DNA from: Chitinophagaceae bacterium DXS
GTDB lineage: Bacteria; Bacteroidota; Bacteroidia; Chitinophagales; Chitinophagaceae
Assembly (NCBI GenBank): GCA_030345135.1
Contig: CP128386.1
Location: forward strand, 2,402,372-2,443,576
Direction: 5' to 3'
DNA: 41,205 bases
Below the pieces are notes generated by a model. That model was not told where the DNA came from and ran no database searches. It was given only the letters and a program-made list of their open reading frames with translations. The translations under genes and the position numbers were made by a program. Positions 18,028-25,062 of the stretch are shown piece after piece (the stretch's first letter is position 1; each line of letters starts with the position of its first letter).

Positions 18028-18129
18028 ATTGAAAGTGGATAATGGAAAATTGATAATGAAAAACAATCGAAGCGTACTCCATCCCCCATTTTCAATTTTC
18101 AATTTTCAATTGTCAATTGTCAATTATTC
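18027..18129. repeat. Inverted array of GAAAATTGATAATG / CAATTTTCAATTG words
   Basis: The left arm (18027-18063) has words such as GAAAATTGATAATGAAAA. The right arm (18088-18129) has the reverse complement form TTTTCAATTTTCAATTGTC repeated up to 4 bp before the rimM start. The same word family occurs after the cytochrome gene (6760), rlmN (23646-23674) and the OmpA gene (26971-27001), always in the same orientation relative to the upstream gene. Confidence 0.8.
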
Positions 18130-18132
18130 AAG

Positions 18133-18651
18133 ATGACAGAGAACTACGTTAATATTGGAAAAATTGTGGCCGCATTTGGCTTAAAGGGAGAATTGATTCT
18201 TCAACATGGCCTTGGTGCTAAAACAAATTTGAAAGACGTTAAAGTTATCTTCGTAGAACAGGTAAAAGGTTCTTATCTGCCTTATTTTGTTGAAAAATCA
18301 AAAGCCAAAGACGAAACTGAGATGTTTGTCAAGGTAGAAGGAATTGACACCAAAGAAGCTGCAAGACCTATTCTTCACAAACAGGTTTGGCTGACTGATA
18401 AAGATTTCAGACAACTGGCTGACTCATCCTCTCCCATTGCATTGCTCGGCTATACGCTAATCAATGAAGGTGAGCCTGTCGGCATTATTGAAGAAGTGAT
18501 CGAGCAGCCGCACCAGGTTCTTCTCCGCGTGGATTATAAAAACAAAGAAGCCCTTATCCCTCTCCACCAGGAAACACTCGACAAAATTGATAAAAAGAAA
18601 AAGGAAGTTCATGTAACGCTGCCGGATGGATTATTAGAGATATATCTTTGA
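18133..18651 (+). CDS. rimM: Ribosome maturation factor RimM
   Basis: A 172-residue 16S rRNA maturation factor that binds S19 and helps assemble the 30S head. The N-terminal RimM barrel domain begins YVNIGKIVAAFGLKGELILQ, the strongest family signature. The C-terminal PRC-like barrel includes LLGYTLINEGEPVGIIEEVIEQPHQVLLRV and the closing EALIPLHQETLDKIDKKKKEVHVTLPDGLLEIYL portion. Length is normal. Its stop codon is followed directly by an array of GTAAGA words with no intrinsic terminator. Confidence 0.96.
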   Translation: MTENYVNIGKIVAAFGLKGELILQHGLGAKTNLKDVKVIFVEQVKGSYLPYFVEKSKAKDETEMFVKVEGIDTKEAARPILHKQVWLTDKDFRQLADSSSPIALLGYTLINEGEPVGIIEEVIEQPHQVLLRVDYKNKEALIPLHQETLDKIDKKKKEVHVTLPDGLLEIYL

Positions 18652-18737
18652 AGATCGTAAGATCGTAAGACCGTAAGACCGTAAGACCGTAAGATCGTAA
18701 GACCGTAAGACTGTAAGAAAGTAAGACATGTAAGAGG
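18652..18737 (+). repeat. GTAAGA-word array after rimM
   Basis: About ten tandem degenerate units of the form GATCGTAAGACC with a period near 8-9 bp, beginning one base after the rimM stop. Unlike the related array at 20143-20340, it has no inverted arm nearby. The rest of the gap to 18915 holds two tandem GAATTTTGACTTTT units (18843-18872) and the candidate promoter of the next gene. Confidence 0.85.
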
Positions 18738-18868
18738 GCTGTTGCGAATGATAGAGTGCATGCAGGTTATTAGGCCGGCTTTTATGCCAGGTTCAAGAGG
18801 AAAAGAGCTGCCAATGTCGATGAAGTTACCAGCACGGATTTTTGAATTTTGACTTTTGAATTTTGACT

Positions 18869-18899
18869 TTTGCCCCCCCCGGCTTTTCTCCTATCTTTA
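18869..18899 (+). promoter_or_regulatory. Promoter of the Crp/Fnr-type regulator
   Basis: TTTG (18869-18872), 19 bases, then TATCTTTA (18892-18899). The -33 element is the end of a short tandem repeat, and the spacer includes a run of eight C. The promoter lies between the two possible start codons of the gene and so favours the ATG at 18916. Confidence 0.5.
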
Positions 18900-18915
18900 T
18901 TACAACACTGCGCGT

Positions 18916-19515
18916 ATGTCCCACTCCGAAGACTTGTTAACCTTAAGGAAATTTGTTTCACCCTTATATGCATTTAGCAGTGAAGAAGAATGGGAACATT
19001 TCGCTGGCACTTGGAAGCCTTTTACAGCAAAAAGAAAAACATTATTACTGGCAACAGGCGAGACTGAAAAGCATCTTTATTTTGTTACTGAAGGTGTGCA
19101 AAGAGCCTTTAGCCTAAGTGGCGAGGAAAAAGATGTAACGCTGGTGTTCACTTATGCTCCCTCGTTTTCGGGCGTTGTTGATTCCTTCCTGTTGCAGCAG
19201 CCATCAAAATATTATATGGAAACGCTTACGGCGAGCAGGTTTATTCGTACAACTTATTCGCAGGTGGATGAAATGATGAAACTGTATCCGTCATTTCAAA
19301 GCTTTATCATTAAGGCATTGAGTGCAACTTTATCCGGCGTTTTAGAAAGGCAGATAGAACTGCAATGCTTTTCCGCCGAACAGAAATTTCTCACCTTGCT
19401 TAAAAGAAGTCCGCATGTACTCAGACTCATTCCTCACAAATACCTTGCTTCTTACCTTGGGATAGACGCGACGACCTTTAGTAAGTTATTGGGATCGGTA
19501 AGACTGACGATGTAA
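18916..19515 (+). CDS. Crp/Fnr-family transcription regulator
   Basis: A 199-residue regulator with an N-terminal cyclic-nucleotide-binding-like beta barrel (ATGETEKHLYFVTEGVQRAF, then VTLVFTYAPSFSGVVDSFLLQQPS). A connecting helix follows (QSFIIKALSATLSGVLERQIELQCFSAEQKF, cut here by description only), then a C-terminal winged helix (IPHKYLASYLGIDATTFSKL). The ligand is unlikely to be cAMP, because the phosphate-binding motif is not conserved. I chose the ATG at 18916 because an upstream in-frame ATG at 18856 would lie before the promoter. A good terminator lies 11 bp after the stop. In Bacteroidota such regulators often control the adjacent gene, here the DinB-fold protein. Confidence 0.87.
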   Translation: MSHSEDLLTLRKFVSPLYAFSSEEEWEHFAGTWKPFTAKRKTLLLATGETEKHLYFVTEGVQRAFSLSGEEKDVTLVFTYAPSFSGVVDSFLLQQPSKYYMETLTASRFIRTTYSQVDEMMKLYPSFQSFIIKALSATLSGVLERQIELQCFSAEQKFLTLLKRSPHVLRLIPHKYLASYLGIDATTFSKLLGSVRLTM

Positions 19516-19526
19516 TTCATTGCCAC

Positions 19527-19556
19527 AAAATCTTGGCGCAGACCAAGATTTTTTTT
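19527..19556 (+). terminator. Intrinsic terminator after the Crp/Fnr-type gene
   Basis: AAAATCTTGG (19527-19536) and CCAAGATTTT (19543-19552) form a perfect 10-bp stem with the loop CGCAGA, continuing into a run of eight T (19549-19556). Confidence 0.9.
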
Positions 19557-19591
19557 GAGCATTGCTAACAACTTTGTGAAAAAATAAGACC

Positions 19592-20167
19592 ATGCCAACC
19601 TACACATCCCAGGAACTGATAACAACGCTTCAGGAACAGACTGAGGAAATTTTGCAAACAGCTATCCGCGAATGGCAAATGTTATCTCATGAAGAATTTT
19701 CCAGGCAACCCGCTCCCGGCAAATGGAGCGCTAATGAATGCCTGCAACACCTGAATAGCTATGGTGATTACTATTTGCCCGCCATTGAAAAAGCAATGGG
19801 CCTATCAGCGGCAAAACCTTCAGCAACTTTCAAAACTGGTCGCCTGGGAAATTATTTTACACGGCTGATGGAACCCGGCGAGAATGGTCCGTCTAAGAAA
19901 ATGAAATCGCCTGCCAATCATTCACCAAAAACAATAAAAAGCAGTGTTGAGGTAATTTCAACATTTATCGATCAGCAGGAAAAAACATTACAGCTACTGG
20001 AACTGGCCAGAAAAAAAGACCTGAATAAAATACAGATCCCTATTTCCATCGCAAAATTCATCCGTCTCAAACTGGGCGATGTATTTATGTTTGTTATTGC
20101 TCACAATAGAAGGCATGTACTGCAGGCGGAGAGGGCCGTGGGAGATCGTAAGACAGTAGGATCGTAA
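19592..20167 (+). CDS. DinB-fold (DinB_2) protein
   Basis: A 191-residue protein of the DinB/YfiT four-helix-bundle superfamily. The N-terminal helix carries QTEEILQTAIREW. PAPGKWSANECLQHLNSYGDYYLP holds the first metal-ligand-type His (in QHLNS), and VIAHNRRHVLQAERA near the end gives the usual HxxxH-like site. Members are metal-dependent transferases using thiols such as bacillithiol or mycothiol, but many are uncharacterised. It is not the DNA polymerase also called DinB. The last seven codons (DRKTVGS) and the TAA stop are made of GTAAGA-array words, so the native C-terminus has probably been replaced or extended by the array. Confidence 0.82.
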   Translation: MPTYTSQELITTLQEQTEEILQTAIREWQMLSHEEFSRQPAPGKWSANECLQHLNSYGDYYLPAIEKAMGLSAAKPSATFKTGRLGNYFTRLMEPGENGPSKKMKSPANHSPKTIKSSVEVISTFIDQQEKTLQLLELARKKDLNKIQIPISIAKFIRLKLGDVFMFVIAHNRRHVLQAERAVGDRKTVGS

Positions 20168-20340
20168 GACAGTAAGATAGTAAGACGTGTAAGACCGTAA
20201 GATGGTAAGACATGTAAGACTCGTAAGATGGTAAGATTATAAGAGCTGTATAAGATTGAATGAAGATGAAAAAAAGTAAAGTTGTTTCACCTGTCTCTTA
20301 CGATCTTACTGTCTTACGATCTTACGGTCTTACGCGTCTT
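20143..20340. repeat. Large inverted GTAAGA / TCTTAC array between convergent genes
   Basis: The left arm (20143-20250) holds about ten words such as GATCGTAAGACAG. After about 40 bp, the right arm (20291-20340) holds the reverse complements (CTTACGATCTTACTGTC). The two arms could form a long imperfect stem. It begins inside the DinB-fold coding sequence and ends about 95 bp before the peroxiredoxin stop on the other strand. Neither gene has a conventional terminator in the gap. Confidence 0.85.
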
Positions 20341-20435
20341 CAAAAAAAGGCCCCGCACAGAATTTACATTCATACATGCAGGGCAGACACATGAGAGGTT
20401 GCTAAAACAGGCAACGCGAGCTGCCTTGTTGTTGT

Positions 20436-21071
20436 TTATTTATTTGGCTGCGGTGTATAACGCAGATAAGGTTTAACTACTTTAACGCCTTTAGGGAATT
20501 TAACAATAGCATCTTCTGTTTTGATCGCAGGGACAACAATCACATCTTCACCTTCCTGCCAGTTTGCGGGAGTAGCAACGCTATGGTTAGCTGTTAATTG
20601 TAAAGAATCAATTACACGCAATACTTCATTGAAATTTCTTCCGGTTGAAGCAGGGTAAGTGATAGTCAGTTTTACTTTTTTATCTGGTCCGATAACAAAC
20701 AGAGAACGAACAGTAAATGTTTCAGATGCATTAGGATGGATCATATCATATAAACCAGCCACTTTTCTGTCTTCATCAGCAATGATCGGAAATCCAACTG
20801 CACAAGATTGAGTTTCGTTGATGTCATTGATCCAGCCACGGTGCTTACCAAGATCGTCAACACTTAACGCCAATACTTTTACATTGCGTTTTGCAAACTC
20901 TTCCTGTAATAAGGCAGTCTTGCCCAATTCAGTTGTACAAACAGGAGTATAATCAGCAGGGTGCGAAAACAGAATACCCCAGCTATCACCCAGGTATTCG
21001 TAAAAATTGATATCACCAATGGTTGTTTTTGCATCGAAGTTAGGAGCGGCATCGCCCAGACGTAAACTCAT
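20436..21071 (-). CDS. 1-Cys peroxiredoxin (Prx6 family)
   Basis: A 211-residue peroxiredoxin that reduces hydrogen peroxide or organic peroxides in the cytoplasm. The active-site motif PxxxTxxC is HPADYTPVCTTE, with Pro38, Thr42 and peroxidatic Cys45; the supporting Arg is in TVRSLFVIGP (Arg122). The only other Cys, at 90, is not in the usual resolving position. The roughly 50-residue C-terminal extension ending VVKPYLRYTPQP is typical of the Prx6 (1-Cys) group. There is no signal peptide. A TATATTCG -7 box lies 22 bp upstream. It is convergent with the DinB-fold gene. Confidence 0.93.
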   Translation of the reverse strand: MSLRLGDAAPNFDAKTTIGDINFYEYLGDSWGILFSHPADYTPVCTTELGKTALLQEEFAKRNVKVLALSVDDLGKHRGWINDINETQSCAVGFPIIADEDRKVAGLYDMIHPNASETFTVRSLFVIGPDKKVKLTITYPASTGRNFNEVLRVIDSLQLTANHSVATPANWQEGEDVIVVPAIKTEDAIVKFPKGVKVVKPYLRYTPQPNK

Positions 21072-21092
21072 ACGGAATAATTTTTAAGGCTA

Positions 21093-21100
21093 CGAATATA
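21093..21100 (-). promoter_or_regulatory. Candidate -7 element of the peroxiredoxin gene
   Basis: Reading on the minus strand, TATATTCG is identical to the -7 box of the ilv leader promoter at 40825-40832. No TTTG is present at a 19-base spacing, so only the -7 half is supported. Confidence 0.4.
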
Positions 21101-21190
21101 GTAATTCCCTATAAAAAAAGTAGACTTCTGAAAAATATTTTTTGGTTAGGCATTTTAAACAGATTTCCATTTTGCCGGTTAATTAATTAT

Positions 21191-21400
21191 TTGCTTTCGC
21201 CCTTTCAGGGCTTACTTGTGTTGGATTTATTTCCCAGGGCGTTGCCCTGGGCTAATGCTAGCGTCCCTTCAGATACTTATTGATCGAAGGTGTATCTTAT
21301 AGTACATTCCTTCCGAATGGACGATTGAAAAATGCGTAGCATTTTTTTCAAAGCGCTCTAAGGAGCGCCGTTGCGGGGGGACGAAGCCACACGGCTTGGG
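21191..21400. repeat. Cluster of tight hairpins, REP-like
   Basis: Within about 180 bp of non-coding DNA there are four perfect hairpins with 3- to 4-base loops: GCCCT/AGGGC (21199-21211), CCCAGGGC/GCCCTGGG (21233-21251), AAAAATGC/GCATTTTT (21328-21346, followed by T residues) and GCGCTC/GAGCGC (21353-21368). The sequence is more G+C-rich than the surroundings. It could be a REP-like palindromic element, a structured RNA or both. The wider gap 21072-21561 holds no convincing gene. Confidence 0.6.
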
Positions 21401-21463
21401 CGGGGAACGAAAATTAAAATTGAAGATGATTGTGTTTAAATTGCGATCCGACATACTGACAAA

Positions 21464-21508
21464 CAAAAAAGCCTGAATATACCCACATACATTCAGGCCA
21501 TTTTTTTT
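21464..21508 (-). terminator. Bidirectional intrinsic terminator downstream of the RluA-family gene
   Basis: GCCTGAAT (21471-21478) and ATTCAGGC (21491-21498) form an 8-bp stem with a 12-base loop. The stem is flanked by an A-run (21465-21470) and a run of eight T (21501-21508). On the minus strand it would end transcription of the pseudouridine synthase genes. Confidence 0.75.
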
Positions 21509-21525
21509 ATGTTAAGCGTTTTATC

Positions 21526-21563
21526 GCTGAAAGCTGATAGCTGATAGCTCAAAGCTCACAGCT
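21526..21563 (-). repeat. TATCAG-word array at the RluA stop
   Basis: On the minus strand the words read AGCTGTGAGC, TTTGAGC, AGCTATCAGC and AGCTTTCAGC, starting at the TAG stop of the RluA-family gene. Family and orientation match the arrays after ThuA and DUF1080. Confidence 0.75.
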
Positions 21564-22278
21564 ACTTCTTCTGTCCCGCTTTTCTTAATTGCTGCAACAA
21601 TGCACGCATGTCTTTAGGCAGTTCCGCTTCAAGCGTATAACTTTCTCCGTCAAGCTCAAACTTCAACAGTGCTGAATGCAGCGCCAGTCTTGATAATATC
21701 GGCCTTTCTTCATCTTCCGATTTAGAAAGTTTGTAGTTGCGTTTAAGAGACGAAATAAAAACGGGCTCACCGTCACCATACAATTCGTCACATACAATAC
21801 TATGACCAATATGCTGCATGTGTACACGGATCTGGTGTGTACGGCCGGTATGAATCTGGAATTTTATAAGAGAATACAATTTGAAACTCTCAACAACTTC
21901 ATAATCTGTCAACGACGTCTTGCCCTTTGCATGCGTGATCATTTTTCCATTCTTGCCAGGATGTTCCATTATAGATGCATCAATGCTTCCTTTTTCCTGT
22001 TGCAGATGTCCATGAACAAGCCCGAGATAAAACTTCTCTACGTCACGGCCTTCAAATAATTGAGAAAGCTGCTTATGAGTTTCTTCATCTTTTGCAAAAA
22101 CAATTACGCCGCTGGTGTCTTTATCCAATCTGTGTACGGTGTAAATCGAACCATATTGCTGCAAAAGCAAATCTTTTAAAGATACTTCACTCTGCATCCT
22201 GTCCGGAACACTCAACAAACCAGCAGGCTTATTGATGGCAATAAAATGATCGTTTTCGAATATTATATTAAGCTTCAT
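21562..22278 (-). CDS. RluA-family pseudouridine synthase
   Basis: A 238-residue enzyme that isomerises uridine to pseudouridine in rRNA or tRNA. The catalytic motif is VHRLDKDTSGVIVFAK, with nucleophile Asp52. The second family motif is GRTHQIRVHMQHIGHSIVCD. It lacks an N-terminal S4 domain and so resembles the short RluA or TruC type more than RluC or RluD; the target uridine cannot be assigned. Two tandem CACGATTGACTATT units lie directly before the start. It follows the RsuA/RluB-type gene with a 95-bp gap on the same strand, and both may be transcribed with rlmN as a group of RNA-modification genes. Confidence 0.92.
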   Translation of the reverse strand: MKLNIIFENDHFIAINKPAGLLSVPDRMQSEVSLKDLLLQQYGSIYTVHRLDKDTSGVIVFAKDEETHKQLSQLFEGRDVEKFYLGLVHGHLQQEKGSIDASIMEHPGKNGKMITHAKGKTSLTDYEVVESFKLYSLIKFQIHTGRTHQIRVHMQHIGHSIVCDELYGDGEPVFISSLKRNYKLSKSEDEERPILSRLALHSALLKFELDGESYTLEAELPKDMRALLQQLRKAGQKK

Positions 22279-22344
22279 TGATAATAGTCAATCGTGAATA
22301 GTCAATCGTGAAAATTCGGACAACGTCCTTTTTTGAAGAATAGT

Positions 22345-22404
22345 TTTAGGCTTTAAGCTTTGGGCTTTAGGCTTTAAGCTTTAGGCTTTGCGCTTTGAGC
22401 TTTC
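22345..22404 (-). repeat. AAAGC-word array overlapping the RluB-type gene end
   Basis: Minus-strand words AAAGCCT, AAAGCCC, AAAGCTT and AAAGCGC repeat with a 7-bp period. About 30 bp of the array lies inside the coding sequence and encodes the final residues KAQSAKPKA; the TAA stop (22374-22376) is itself an array word. Confidence 0.85.
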
Positions 22405-23546
22405 TTAATAAAGCTCTGGTTCATAAACTTCAACAACCTAACCTCTTTCTCGTTAAGGTAGCGCCATTTGCCGCGCTCTACATTTTTCTTGGTAAGATTT
22501 GCAAACATTACCCGGTCAAGATTTTTCACATTGTAACCCAGATGTTCAAATATGCGACGCACAATGCGGTTTCGTCCGCTGTGGATCTGCACACCTACAA
22601 CATTCTTGTCACGCGCATCAACATAACCTACAGCATCAGCTTTAACCAAACCATCTTCCAGCTCAACTCCATCTAAAATGGCTTGTCCGTCGTTTTTAGC
22701 GAGCGGCTTGTCGAGCGTTACTTCGTAGATCTTTTTAACTTCAAAAGAAGGGTGCGTTAGTTTTTGCGCAAGCTCCCCATCATTGGTAATTAATAAAACA
22801 CCAGTCGTGTTGCGGTCGAGGCGGCCAACAGGATATACCCGCTCGTTTGTTACTGCACCTTTAATCAGATCGAGCACAGTCTTGCGGCCTTGTGGATCAT
22901 CGAGGGTAGTAATATAATCTTTGGGTTTGTTTAATAATATGTAGACAAGGTTCTTTTGAATATGTACCAGTTTTCCTTTCACTTTCACTTTATCATCAGG
23001 CGAAACTTTAAAGCCAGGTTCATAAATTATATTGTTATTCACCTGCACTTTTCCTTCCTTCACCAATTCGGCTGCTTCCCTTCTCGCACACACACCTGCA
23101 TGTGCTATATACTTGTTGAGCGGCATCTTCTCATCACCCAGCTTTTTCTGAATAAACGGAGCTCCGCCTGTTTTTGTTTCGGGGCTTTCTGCATGAGACC
23201 TTTTACCATCCCTCTTCAAAAACAATTTCTTGTCATTTCTTCCTTCAAAGGTTCCTTCTTCTTTTGCGGGTTTGTCGTTTCTCTTGTCAAAACGCGGCTC
23301 CTGTCCTCTTTTGCCAGCCTTTCCATTTTCACCAACGGTTCTGCCTTTATGTTTTGCCTGTCGTTCTTCACGCTTGGTTTTGTCTTCAGGCGACTCGATA
23401 CCTCTTTGCTTATCAAGTTTCTTCTTGCGCATTTCTTCACCCTGCGCTCTCATATCAGCTTTGGCTTCCCTTTTTTCGCGGCGCATTGCTTCTTTGCGGC
23501 TCGCGTTATTAGGCTGAATAAACTTGTCAAATGCTTTTTTACTCAT
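22374..23546 (-). CDS. RsuA/RluB-family pseudouridine synthase with basic N-terminal extension
   Basis: A 390-residue enzyme if started at the ATG at 23546 (MSKKAFDKF); a TTG 24 bp upstream is possible but less likely. Residues 1-140 are a low-complexity tract rich in Lys, Arg and Glu, probably disordered and RNA-binding. An S4 domain follows at about 142-192 (LNKYIAHAGVCARREAAELV). The catalytic domain has GRLDRNTTGVLLITNDGELA, with nucleophile near Asp244. Members modify the large-subunit rRNA (RluB, U2605 type in E. coli) or other rRNA sites. The C-terminal nine residues are encoded by a repeat array, so they are unlikely to matter for function. Family assignment is firm; the exact site is not. 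Confidence 0.92.
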   Translation of the reverse strand: MSKKAFDKFIQPNNASRKEAMRREKREAKADMRAQGEEMRKKKLDKQRGIESPEDKTKREERQAKHKGRTVGENGKAGKRGQEPRFDKRNDKPAKEEGTFEGRNDKKLFLKRDGKRSHAESPETKTGGAPFIQKKLGDEKMPLNKYIAHAGVCARREAAELVKEGKVQVNNNIIYEPGFKVSPDDKVKVKGKLVHIQKNLVYILLNKPKDYITTLDDPQGRKTVLDLIKGAVTNERVYPVGRLDRNTTGVLLITNDGELAQKLTHPSFEVKKIYEVTLDKPLAKNDGQAILDGVELEDGLVKADAVGYVDARDKNVVGVQIHSGRNRIVRRIFEHLGYNVKNLDRVMFANLTKKNVERGKWRYLNEKEVRLLKFMNQSFIKKAQSAKPKA

Positions 23547-23581
23547 AGAATTGTATTTGCTGTTTTTCAACAGTAGTTAAG

Positions 23582-23674
23582 TAACGTTGTACGTTTTAAA
23601 TTATACGTTGTACGTTGTATAGTCAGAAGATTGCTGCGATGGCATTCTCAATTGTCCATTTTCAATTGTCAATT
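23582..23674 (-). repeat. Stutter arrays after rlmN: ACAATTGAAAATG then ACGTACAACGT words
   Basis: Starting at the rlmN stop on the minus strand, TTGACAATTGAAAATGGAC words run to about 23646. After a short unique stretch, CAACGTACAACGTATAA words run to 23582. Both families recur elsewhere in the window. Confidence 0.75.
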
Positions 23675-24737
23675 AAGCTAAAGCTTCCTCTCTTGTTTTA
23701 TTCGCCAACTGTCCGCATGCTGCATCAATATCTTTACCCCGGCTTCTGCGTAAATGCGCATTCACTTTGTGTGCCTCTAAGTATTGAATGAATTGTTGGG
23801 TTGATTCTTCATCCGGTTTAGTGAACTGGAATGCATCAATTGGATTGTACTCAATAATGTTTACGAGATCAGCAGGCACCTGCCTGTATATCTTTACCAG
23901 TTCCTCGGCGTCTTTCAGGCCATCATTGAGATCTTTGAAAAGAATATATTCGAAAGTTATTTCGTTCTTGGTGTTCTTGTAGAAATAATTCAATGCTTCG
24001 ATCAGTGCTTTAATATTATTGCTTTCATTAATCGGCATTATCTGGTTGCGTTTTTCATCGTTCGCCGCATGCAGTGATAAAGCCAGCTTAAATCTTACTT
24101 TATCATCACCCAGCTTTTTAATCATCTTCGCCACGCCCGCGGTTGAAACTGTTATACGCTTAGGGCTCATCGCAAGACCATCTTCCGCTGTAATGCGCTC
24201 GATCGCTTTCATCACATTGTTATAATTAAGCAACGGTTCCCCCATGCCCATGAAAACAATGTTTGACAGCTTTTTATTATATGCTTTTTCCGCCTGTTGA
24301 TTAATGAGTACTACTTCATCATAGATTTCGTCGAACGTCAGGTTACGTTTGCGATCCATATAACCAGTGGCGCAGAACTTACAGCTAAGGCTACAGCCTA
24401 TTTGAGAAGAAACACAAGCGGTCTGACGGTTATCGGTAGGTATTAATACACCTTCCACCATGTGACCGTCAAATGTTTTAAAACGGCTTTTAATGGTGCC
24501 ATCCCCGCTATGTTGCGTTGTATTTACCAGTAATGCAGGCAGAGAAAAGTCTGAACCCAGCCTGGTTCTCAACTCTTTACTCAAATTGGTCATAGCCTCA
24601 AAACTATGGGCATGCTTCTGCCAAAGCCATTCATAGACCTGTTTGGCCCTGAATTTCTTATCACCGATTTGTAAAAAGTATTCCTCAATTTCCGCGTAGG
24701 TTAAATGGCGGATATTCTTCTGCTGCGCGTCTGACAT
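23673..24737 (-). CDS. rlmN: Dual-specificity 23S rRNA A2503 / tRNA A37 methyltransferase RlmN
   Basis: A radical-SAM enzyme of 354 residues that methylates C2 of A2503 in 23S rRNA and A37 in some tRNAs. The cluster motif CxxxCxxC is CSLSCKFCATG (Cys115, 119, 122). Other family marks are RQTACVSSQIGC, NIVFMGMGEPLLNYNNVMKA, and the C-terminal RRSRGKDIDAACGQL containing the second catalytic Cys. I start at the ATG at 24737; an in-frame TTG 15 bp upstream overlaps the promoter box. A perfect TACCTTTG ends 4 bp before the ATG, so the mRNA may be nearly leaderless. It begins a minus-strand run with two pseudouridine synthases. Confidence 0.96.
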   Translation of the reverse strand: MSDAQQKNIRHLTYAEIEEYFLQIGDKKFRAKQVYEWLWQKHAHSFEAMTNLSKELRTRLGSDFSLPALLVNTTQHSGDGTIKSRFKTFDGHMVEGVLIPTDNRQTACVSSQIGCSLSCKFCATGYMDRKRNLTFDEIYDEVVLINQQAEKAYNKKLSNIVFMGMGEPLLNYNNVMKAIERITAEDGLAMSPKRITVSTAGVAKMIKKLGDDKVRFKLALSLHAANDEKRNQIMPINESNNIKALIEALNYFYKNTKNEITFEYILFKDLNDGLKDAEELVKIYRQVPADLVNIIEYNPIDAFQFTKPDEESTQQFIQYLEAHKVNAHLRRSRGKDIDAACGQLANKTREEALA

Positions 24738-24741
24738 GGCG

Positions 24742-24749
24742 CAAAGGTA
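24742..24749 (-). promoter_or_regulatory. Candidate -7 element of rlmN
   Basis: TACCTTTG on the minus strand matches TAnnTTTG exactly and lies 4 bp before the rlmN ATG. The -33 position is G+C-rich without TTTG, so strength is uncertain. Confidence 0.35.
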
Positions 24750-24778
24750 CAAAAAAGTGGGGGATGTGGGGCGGGAAT

Positions 24779-24955
24779 GAGGTATCAGACGTCAGGTATC
24801 AGGTTTGAGGGCTTAATGCTCCAAGACAGAAGTGTAGGCTAAAAGGGACTGAAATATGCATCAGAAACGATATGCATAACCGCCTGTTTATGCTATTATA
24901 ATTTTCTTCGCTCCAATAAACGTACAACGTACCACTTATAACGTAAAACTTTTCC
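24779..24955. repeat. Stutter words in the divergent rlmN-OmpA gap
   Basis: GGTATCAGACGTCAGGTATCAGG-type words occupy 24779-24808, and ACGTACAACGTACC / TATAACGTAAAAC words occupy 24918-24950. The remainder of the 325-bp gap up to 25062 is A+T-rich; I see no gene or defined RNA in it. Confidence 0.6.
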
Positions 24956-25062
24956 GGAGCTTTTAGCTTCTCTCCTTTTCCTTATTTTTAACATGAAATA
25001 TAACGTTTTAAAAGAACTAAGGCGCTGGCGTTGACGTTCAAGCTATTAATCTTAAAATATCG

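Noticed and set aside
18652-18737. Tandem GTAAGA words looking like a CRISPR array
   Set aside because: The units are 8-9 bp, degenerate and contiguous, with no 25- to 40-bp direct repeats, no spacers of uniform size and no cas genes.
22956-23576. A 206-residue plus-strand open frame
   Set aside because: It is antisense to the RluB-type gene, and its Phe/Cys/His-rich sequence is what the complement of a Lys/Glu-rich tract gives.
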